NCBI GenBank assembly: GCA_039000515.1
Contig: JBCFYV010000012.1
Coordinates: 86,024,284 to 86,088,283, forward strand
Direction: 5' to 3'
DNA: 64,000 nt
From: Timema cristinae
Lineage: Eukaryota > Arthropoda > Insecta > Phasmatodea > Timematidae
Shown here: piece by piece, positions 56,561 through 64,000 of the stretch
How positions within the stretch are numbered: the stretch's first letter is position 1
How the letters are laid out: every line of letters begins with the position of its first letter
Program-made: the position numbers and the translations under genes
Notes under the pieces: model-generated
Seen by the model: the letters and a program-made list of their open reading frames with translations, nothing else
What the model was told of the DNA's origin: nothing
The model's database searches: none

Positions 56561-57192
56561 TCCATGTGGAAAATACAAAGCTCAATAACACAGTATGAGA
56601 AAGGTTAACATTATTAAATGCACCTGCATTCACTCGAATAAATGATAATAAACTACTCTTTGGAAACGCCAACAAGAGCACACCCTAACCAGATTCGTAC
56701 CCAGGTTTTTCCAATGTAAAAAGAATAGATAGGTAGCGCCATTCGGAAGAATTTGTTTATATCAATGCTTACGTCAGCCACGATATACGTCACCCAGTAC
56801 ACATCAGTTAGTAGTATGTCCATGTGATTTGGGCGGTCCTTTAATTTATTATTATGATTATTTATTTATTTGTATTTTCCTGGTAAGGACTTTTTTCGTG
56901 TATAATTAGTTACTTTATTATGTTTACCACTCAAGTATCTGTTTTAATATGCTAATATAAAATACAGCAGGTATGTTCTTGTTAATGATTCAGTAATAGT
57001 AACTATAACACTAAATATATCTATGAATGCTAACTATATGTAGTTGTATTGTCCTTATCAAACTTTTTTTTATAATAGTTTTTCTTTTATGTAATATAAT
57101 ATATAGGATACAAGCCATTTTTGAACGATCAAACTTTTAGGTTTTTTGCTAATTTATTTGCGCACGTTCTTCAATTTTAATTACACGTGTTT

Positions 57193-57248
57193 GCGTATAA
57201 CCCGAACGGGTAGTAAGACGCGGTGCTAATAATAATAATAATAATAAT
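57193..57248 (+). mobile_element. Tail-only SINE insertion (A/B shared tail) with 14-bp TSD
   Basis: The insert is exactly the 37-nt shared tail (GCGTATAACCCGAACGGGTA through GGTGCTAA) plus (TAA)n. A perfect 14-bp TSD AATTACACGTGTTT flanks it at 57179-57192 and 57249-57262. It lies inside the P-like element upstream of the THAP exon, so it postdates that element. Confidence 0.97.
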
Positions 57249-57281
57249 AATTACACGTGTTTTTAAACAGGCAACAAAATT

Positions 57282-57500
57282 CCAAGCTTTACTGTTGCAC
57301 TCTGGGTAAATAATCAACGAAACTGCAAAAGTAGTGATATATCTTTTTACTCCTTTCTTAAGGATCCAGAAATTTTCCGTACATGGGAGCAAAAATATAA
57401 AAGGAAAGACACAATTAATACAAATTTTTCTCGAATATGTTTCATTCATTTTGCCGATAGTGACTTTGATATTTGTGGTGCTAAATTGAAAGTTAACTAA
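57282..57500 (+). pseudogene. THAP zinc-finger exon relic of a P-like transposase
   Basis: The open segment reads NNQRNCKSSDISFYSFLKD, then EIFRTWEQKYKRKD, then SRICFIHFADSDF. This is a C2CH THAP domain: the invariant W, the final C-x2-H (CFIH) and the following FADSDF are present. The first cysteine pair (normally CxxxGC) is destroyed near 57293-57308 by an apparent indel, and a TAA at 57498 stops the frame. The downstream AVPTF-like region (ASVNTMVPT) continues in another frame to a good splice donor, ACACGTGAGTAA, near 57556. THAP domains bind the transposon ends. This one cannot fold as zinc-binding. Confidence 0.8.
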
Positions 57501-58384
57501 AATGCCAAGAACTTAAAACAAATTGAATGTTGCCAGTGTTAATACAATGGTTCCAACACGTGAGTAATTTTGAACATATTTTAATAGTTTTTTAAGTGTA
57601 ATTTATTCAGTTTTTCTCATTTATTGGTGTGGATTTTAAATATGTATAAATATGTTTAATGTTCTCAAACGTGATATTATAATTTCTAGCAATAATTATT
57701 TAGAAAGAACTTAATGTATCTTCCATAAATCTTTGTGAATGTTAAGCTATGTTCTCACGTGTCATTTTCCGTGATTCATTGAAGATTAATACAAAATGAA
57801 CCTCAGAACACTCATTTCATTAGACTGAATTATTATTTCACGCTTTCATTAAAAGTTGAAAGAAGTTATACTTTTATTAATTGTTAATTATTATCATTAT
57901 TGAAAAATGAAAACAAAATGAACCGTGTGAACATGTACAAGAATTGATGAATTCGTTTTTATTTAAGTGTAATGATTTACTTAGATATTTACAGACAATA
58001 CATTGTGCTGTATTAAGATTTATCAAAAATTGTATTTAAATGGAGAGACAAACAAACCGACCGATTTTTGGAATGTTACAGACAATTTGAATGTCTCTGG
58101 AATATAAGTAGGGATTTGTAAAAAATAAAACATCACGTCACGCCATTTTAGTAAATTAAACAGTAGTTGATTATTCTCAACATGATCATTATGATAACGT
58201 GAACAAATTCCTTTAATTTTTATTTTTATTAAAAATTAATCACCTGAAATTATTCATTGAAAAAGGCACGTGAGAGCATGGCTTTAAGCGCTGGATAGTT
58301 TACTGGTTGATGTCACACGTTCAGCCAATCAGATGTCTTTCTCCAACTGGCGCTACCTTCTATTCTATTTACACTGGATTTTTC

Positions 58385-59369
58385 CGTGTCAAAAACGAGA
58401 ACGCCAGTTTATTACGCTGGCGTTGGGACAATTATGTCAATTGCTAGTTCCATAACCTAGGGTACAGGAGCTACATTTAATGATTATAATATAGGTTAAA
58501 TTAATTTGAGTCGGATTGCGATCATAGACTTGTTTTAAGAATGAACAATTAAATATGTTATATTATGTAATCAATATTTTAAATTGTTTTATAAAATAAA
58601 ATGATTTGAAGAATTAAAAAAAATAATCAAAAGCCTTCATAAGATTAGCTGCCCTCCTAAATGAGCAGGGAAACCATCATACAACTTCTTTCCACTCCAC
58701 TGGTAGTGGAAGGACGAGGGCCAAGGGGTGATCATCAAAGTCAAGGGCATAGACCAGGCAACCCTTTTGGCCTATCACGGGAACTCTGGTCGTTTCAGAC
58801 CCTAATTATAATCATCTAAGGGTGGCTTCATCGCTTGCAATGAAATTACAACTCCACAAGAGCCGCCATGTTGCCTGAGGGTCGAAAAGAAGACCAGCGG
58901 TTTCAGGGGCGTGCTAATTCAATTAAATCTCGAGAACAGTGGCGCGCTGTGTGCTCAGTAGTTGAAACATGCTTATGTAGATTTGCTCCTGACTTCTGAA
59001 ATTACCTCTCCTAATATCGGTGGTAGAGTATGATTGGTATTTATGTGCAGTACAAAGTTGAAGTTTACAGCTTAGCAGGCTATGGTAGGATTCTGATAAC
59101 AGGAAACTTTATAGAACATTCAAACTATTTTTGCGTTCAGTTTTGAATTAATTCTACTACATTTTAGTGAATAATTTCATTGGGATATACATTATATATT
59201 AAAAGTGATAGTTGCATATTATATGATTTGAAGTATTAATACATTTAAATTATGTTAATAATTTTTGTAACTGCCAAAAAAAAGTATTTCTTTATAAATA
59301 GAACTTTGGCCAAGAAACTTTACCCTTCAGATGAGTGGTTTTTTTTTTGGGGGGGGGGGAGGTGTTTCT
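58385..59369. other. Unassigned sequence
   Basis: No gene recognised. A G-run (about 10 G) after a T-run occurs at 59340-59360. Confidence 0.45.
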
Positions 59370-59440
59370 TCACACGCGTCTTACTTTTAATCTGGTTTAT
59401 TTGCATTTTTATTACTAGGCTATTGAAATAGAGATGTGAA
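59370..59440 (-). mobile_element. SINE A/B shared-tail fragment
   Basis: CACACGCGTCTTACTTTTAA followed by TCTGGTTTATTTGCATTTTTA resembles the tail complement with a degraded hairpin. It lies just upstream of the LINE and need not be part of it. Confidence 0.45.
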
Positions 59441-59466
59441 GACGGACGAGATAGTGATAGCGGAGT

Positions 59467-59660
59467 TAGAAGGTTGACTTCACTCCTGGAAAGCGATATA
59501 GGTAAAATAGGAGTTAGAAGGTTGACTTCACTCCTGGGCAGGGAGATAGGTAAAATAGGAGTTAGAAGGTTGACTTCACTCCTGGGCAGCGAGATAGGTA
59601 AAATAGGAGTTAGAAGGTTGACTTCACTCCTGACGAGAATTGATACATTGCTTGAAGGGT
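59467..59660 (+). repeat. 48-bp tandem repeat upstream of LINE ORF1
   Basis: GTTAGAAGGTTGACTTCACT plus CCTGGGCAGCGAGATAGGTA recurs every 48 bp, about four copies. It sits about 120 bp before ORF1, where some LINEs carry tandem promoter monomers. Whether it is inside the LINE 5' UTR is inferred from position only. The 62-codon frame over it is the repeat read through (48 is divisible by 3). Confidence 0.85.
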
Positions 59661-59778
59661 GAGCATTCTACTAGTGGTCATACCGCAATCTGGTAAGAGT
59701 GACTAAACAAAGACATACATAGAAATATAAACCGACTAAACAGTTGTCGGCCCTTTTAGGGCCACCAACGAATTAAAA

Positions 59779-61145
59779 ATGGACAAGCCTACTGAACACA
59801 CACGTGTGCAGCAAAAGAGACACCAAACCCAGGACTGGTCTAGGGATCTAAATGATGAAGACGTTAATGTGGAACTGACGGACGATGAGACGCAGGACAG
59901 TGAATTCACAGAAGCAACTATTCTAAAAAGGAAATTACTTTTTAAAGCTAAAGAGGATAAACCACCAAAAGCAATTAAAGTGACCAACCAATATCAGGTA
60001 CTGACAGTTCAAGAAGAGCCTATGGATATCATAGAAGTACCAAACAAAAGCGTGAGGGACGACAACTCCAATACTCAAAAACAAAAAATACCACCTATTG
60101 TCGTATCAGGGACGACAAACTACTCCAAAATTTCAAAGACGATGAAAACGAGTATGAGAGGAACTTTCAAGATATTTTATATAAAAGACGGACTCAAAAT
60201 CCAAACTTCAACCCTAGAGGACTTCAAGGCTCTCCAAACCTTCCTCAAACAAGCCGGACAAGAGTACCATACATTTACGCTCCCGAGAGACAAGCCCCTA
60301 AAAATTGTCATCAAAGGGCTCCCACCCAACATGCCCACCGACGAGATAAAAGAGGAGCTACTTACAATGGGATACAAAGCATCTGACGTCAGGCAATTTT
60401 CATCAAGATCACAAACAGAAAATAACACACAAGATAACATCAAATTATTACCCATATTCATTTGCACTCTCACAAGAACTGACCAAAACTTCAAACTCTT
60501 TCAGGAAAACTAAATTAACAACACCAGAATCAAGATAGAGCATTACGTGCAAACACAAAACTACATTTTGCAGTGTCATAGATGTCAAAAATTTGGACAC
60601 TCCAAAAACAACTGTTCAAACAACCCTAGATGCGTCAAATGCCTAATGCCGCATTTGACCTCTGACTGCCAAAAAAAAGACACCACAACTCCTGCTAAGT
60701 GCGTAAACTGTGGAGGAAATCACACTGCAAACTACTCCAAATGCCCCGAATACCTAAAAATGATAGAGAAAAAGATCGACCAAAGACAGCAGAAAAATGA
60801 AAAACTATCTACCTCCACACAAAAGCTGACAACAACAAAAACTGACTTCCCACCTTTACCAAGCAAAACTACGCCACCAACAAAATCCAGCGCTTCAACA
60901 CGATCATACAGAGACACCCTACTTAGCAGACGGAATGACCCACAACAACAGAGGGAAGAAAACAAACGACCCCTTTTGACTTTAAAGAGATATTGACAAT
61001 CTTTAAAGAGATGAATATATGTGGTTTACTTAAACATCTAAAAACTTTTCTAACAAGAATTAAACAGGCAGAGGATAAAATGTCCAAACTTATGATAATA
61101 CTTGAAGCAGCCACTGACTTTTACTTTGGTGCCAATGACGACTAA
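59779..61145 (+). pseudogene. LINE ORF1, gag-like RNA-binding protein, broken
   Basis: The start is the ATG at 59779. Residues about 1-115 are polar. Residues about 130-220 (FKIFYIKDGLKIQT through LPPNMPTDEIKEELLTMGYK) match a PRE_C2HC domain. Three zinc knuckles follow: CHRCQKFGHSKNNC, CVKCLMPHLTSDC and CVNCGGNHTANYSKC. The protein would bind element RNA in the ribonucleoprotein. An in-frame TAA at 60511 splits the frame without shifting it. A one-base loss near 60967-60977 shifts the frame. Reading past it, the C-terminus (ILTIFKEMNICGLLKHLKTF, ILEAATDFYFGANDD) ends at TAA 61143-61145. The last 11 nt overlap the ORF2 start. Confidence 0.9.
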
Positions 61146-63828
61146 AACACAAGTAATAGATCAAAATCAACTCAGAATCCTTATATGGAATGCTAATGGA
61201 ATCCTACAACAGACACAAGAATTTGAAGACCTAATGCAAACATATGGAATAGACCTGTCACTTGTATGCGAAACCCACCTGAAACCAGACAAACGGCTTA
61301 ACATAACAGGATATAATATATACAGGACAGACAGGGTACAACAGAGAGGGGGGGGGGGTACAGCAGTTTTCATAAAGAGCTACCTACCACACTATAGAAA
61401 CAACATTGAAGACTCAGAAAACCTGGAGGCCAAATCAGTGACTGTCAACACCAAAAATGGACACATAAACTTCGTGGCCACCTACAACCCTCCAACCAAG
61501 ATGTTACTCAAAACCGACCTGGATATCATCACTGCAGATAACAACTTCCTAATAGGGGGGATCTTAACAGCAAAAATACACTATGGAATAGCAGGCTGAC
61601 CAATAGAAATGGGCGAATACTAGAAGAGCACGCAACAGAGGCAGACTACAACATAATAGCTCCAGAATCACCGACATATTATCCTGGCAATCACCTTCAT
61701 AGACCAGACGTCCTGGACTTATTACTGACTAACTTAAAAATAACATCGGAAACCTTAACGGTATTACAAGAACTCGATTCCGACCATAACCCGGTACTCT
61801 GCGAATGGGACATCGACACTGAACATCAGACCAACTGGCGCAGGCCGAGTACATAGACAACAGACTGGAAGAAGTTCAAAGAAGAACTTCAGGAAACCGT
61901 ACCAGGAAACCTAGAAATAGAAACAGAAGAGGACGTTGACGCCGCCATTGACATACTAACAAATACAATACAAGAAGCATACAAACAAAACACAGTGACC
62001 TCCCGAAAACAGCAAAACGTAAGGATTGACCAGCCCGACCTCAACCTCCTGATAGAGCAAAAAAGAGAAGCACGTAGGGACTGGCAGAGGCTACGAACTC
62101 CACAAGAAAGAACTAGGTACAACAGACTAAAGGTGCAGGTTAGAAGGACTGTCAACAACATTAGAAGAACCAGATGGAACGACTTTGTCACAGACACTAC
62201 AACCTAACCAACAGAAACCATGGACTTTGACAAAAATTTTAAAAGGAACTGCGAGAAGAGCGGGAACTCCAGCCATACATGGGCAGCAAGGAATGGCCTA
62301 TACTAACATCGACAAGGCTAACGCGATAGCGGCAACACTAGAACAACAATTCAGACCCAATCCAGTGCAGGAAGAAGACTTAAACAGATACATTATCAGG
62401 GGGGTAAACGCCTACTTTGACAGACAAATAGCCGACATACCAGCCCCTATCACAGTAGAGGAACTTCAACAAGCTATCAAAGATCTTCGGTCAAATAAGG
62501 CACCGGGTATAGACGGCATCAAGAATGAAGAGTTAAAAAACCTACCTCACAATGCAACAGCACTGCTTACCCAAATAATCAACACGACCCTTAAATTACA
62601 CTACTTCCCAAAATTTTGAAAAGGGCCAAAGTCATCAGCATCCCGAAACCAGGCAAAAATAGCATCTTCCCACAGAACAGATGACCACTCAGCCTGCTCA
62701 ATACAACCGGTAAACTTTATGAATCCCTGATACTAAATAGACTGCAACAACACACAGAGATGAACGAAATAATCCCCGATCTACAGTTTGGCTTCAAGAA
62801 ACTTCACTCCACAATCCATCCTGTACTGAACTTCATAGAGGATGCCACCGTTAGCTTCAATAAACGCGAATACCTGCTCGCCATATTCTTGGACGTCGAG
62901 AAGGCCTTTGACAAGGTGTGGCACTATGGACTACTATACAAACTGATACAATACGACTTCCCACCAAGAGACATAATACTCATTAAAAGCTACTTAGAAG
63001 ACAGAGAGTTTCAGGTCGCTATTGGGGGCTCGCTTTCCGAGAGGGTGAAGGTAAAATCAGGGGTACCGCAAGGGTCGGTCTTGGCTCCCTACCTATTCAA
63101 TCTTTATGTTTCTGATATACCAACACACCCTAAATGACAGTGAGATTATTCGCGGACGATACACTAATTTATACAAGAGACCGAAATATATACTACGCGA
63201 CACTAGCACTACAACGATACCTAACAACACTAGAGACCTGGCTCACAAAATGGCGAGTGAAAGTCAACACCGCGAAGTCCACAGCTATGGTAGTGGCTAA
63301 AAGGAGACAATTACCACCAGAGAACTTCACTATTTTTCAAGAGGACATACCATTCGAAAACGAAGCCAAATACCTTGGAATAACCATCGATAGGAAGCTC
63401 ACCTGGGCGAAATATATTGACAGAACAAAGAAAACTGCAACTGCGCTTTTCATACAGCTTTACCCTCTCTTCAAAGGGCGTCAACTGAGTCAGCAATCCA
63501 AGATAACCATTTACAAATGTATTATCCAGCCCATCATCCTCTACGGTTGCGTAGGTTGGGGATACGCAGCCAAAACACACATCAAGAAGTTACAAACAGT
63601 GCAGAACAAGATACTAAGACTCATAACCGGAACAGACATTAGAACAAGAATAGACACCTTCATGAAATAGCCAAGAGCAAACCACTCGATGTGATATTCA
63701 AAGAAAGAAGGGAAAAATTCTACACACAAAGTTTAGCACACAAGAATCCATTGATACGTGAACTTGGTAACACAATCCTCACGACCAAAGACCATACAAA
63801 CGCCCAAGGCTGGAATAGAGAGGGATAA
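61135..63828 (+). pseudogene. LINE ORF2, endonuclease-reverse transcriptase, broken
   Basis: The likely start is the ATG at 61135, overlapping the ORF1 stop. The APE-type endonuclease shows LIWNANGI, VCETHL, YRTDR and later SDHNPVL. The reverse transcriptase shows the PLSLLNTTGKLYE, FGFKKLHSTIHP and FLDVEKAFDKVWH boxes. It continues with SGVPQGSVLAPYLFNLY, the catalytic LFADDTLIY and KYLGITID. The C-terminus runs KSKPLDVIFKERREKFY to TAA at 63826. Breaks are frameshifts near 61555-61560 (in a G run), 62200, 62615, 63132 and 63660, with stops at 61854 (TAG) and 62682 (TGA). It would nick target DNA and copy the element RNA in place. It is not functional here. Confidence 0.92.
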
Positions 63829-64000
63829 GAGGAAGGAGCAATATCACTCACACCTTCACATTCAATTTCATCCTTCATCAAGTGTATATTTTGACTAATC
63901 AAACATGTGTTTCCTTTTCAGATAATCATCACAAACTCACAATCAATCAACCCCATATTTCATTAGATATATATTTTCACAAATTTATATTTTCACCCTC
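63829..64000 (+). other. LINE 3' UTR, incomplete
   Basis: Non-coding, C/A- and T-rich sequence follows the ORF2 stop. The poly(A) or simple-repeat end and the right TSD lie outside the window. The shared SINE A/B tail does not occur in this part. Confidence 0.6.

Larger units (their letters stand above)
56712..58376 (+). mobile_element. P-superfamily-like DNA element with THAP exon and 8-bp TSD
   Basis: Left end CAATGTAAAAAGAATAGATA then GGTAGCGCCA, and right end (minus strand) CAGTGTAAATAGAATAGAAG then GTAGCGCCA, form inverted repeats of about 30 bp with few differences. Flanking octamers GGTTTTTC (56704-56711) and GATTTTTC (58377-58384) match at 7 of 8. The interior carries a decayed THAP zinc-finger exon. 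TIRs beginning CA, an 8-bp TSD and a THAP domain together fit the P superfamily. hAT is the alternative, but hAT transposases carry BED fingers. Most of the transposase is missing. Confidence 0.8.
59450..64000 (+). mobile_element. Jockey-like non-LTR retrotransposon (LINE), near full length, inactive
   Basis: A 5' leader, ORF1 (nucleic-acid-binding, PRE_C2HC and CCHC knuckles), ORF2 (endonuclease then reverse transcriptase) and the start of a 3' UTR are in order on the + strand. The 5' boundary is not defined and the 3' end lies beyond the window. Both ORFs are broken by stops and single-base frameshifts, so this copy cannot move by itself. The domain order and ORF1 type indicate the Jockey clade. 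Clade placement is by motif recognition, not phylogeny. Confidence 0.92.

Noticed and set aside
59474..59662. 62-codon open frame upstream of the LINE
   Set aside because: It follows the 48-bp tandem repeat and has no independent coding evidence.

Overview
The window is a repeat-dominated, AT-rich stretch of animal nuclear DNA. I find no convincing host protein-coding gene, no rRNA and no intact tRNA gene. The reverse-transcriptase relics fit an arthropod: a Jockey-like LINE with a PRE_C2HC and zinc-knuckle ORF1, an R1/I-group LINE 3' end, and RTE-like fragments. That placement is an inference from element families; the sequence does not name a species.

The best-supported structure is a set of tRNA-derived SINEs. 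Family A (about 300 bp) and family B (about 240 bp) have different tRNA-like heads and bodies but share the same 37-nt 3' tail. The tail carries an ACCCG/CGGGT hairpin and usually runs into (TAA)n. A third family, C, has another tail. Family A copies at 7328, 26951, 28740, 33363, 41406 and 48902 and family B copies at 13554 and 19698 have readable target-site duplications (TSDs). One insertion (57193-57248) consists only of the shared tail plus (TAA)n inside a perfect 14-bp TSD.

DNA transposons are mostly short and non-autonomous. They include a Tc1/mariner-type element with arms of about 480 bp and the C-terminus of a transposase (50342-51823), and a P-superfamily-like element that keeps a decayed THAP exon (56712-58376). 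There are two nested hAT-type elements with a SINE inside (27964-29644), further hAT-like MITEs at 24091 and 49563, a TTA-flanked Harbinger-like MITE inside a SINE (39401-39960), a TA-flanked foldback MITE (15560-15794), and a three-copy TTAA-flanked MITE family (19175, 49921, 55858).

Tandem arrays fill much of the rest: 52 bp (1-362), 41 bp (6038), 38 bp in two blocks (8587-9228), 28 bp (12975-13310), 31 bp (29170-29410), 54 bp with a 270-bp higher-order repeat (34110-35258), 40 bp with a mostly 120-bp higher-order pattern (37361-38918) and 48 bp (59467-59660).

Layout: 1-7 kb SINEs and small arrays; 7-14 kb SINEs, minisatellites and CpG-richer patches; 14-16 kb RTE debris and a MITE; 16-27 kb SINE fragments and MITEs; 28-31 kb nested hAT elements and an RTE relic; 32-39 kb SINEs and the two large satellites; 39-46 kb MITE, SINEs and an R1-like relic; 48-58 kb the densest DNA-transposon cluster; 59.4 kb to the end a nearly full-length but dead Jockey-like LINE on the + strand.
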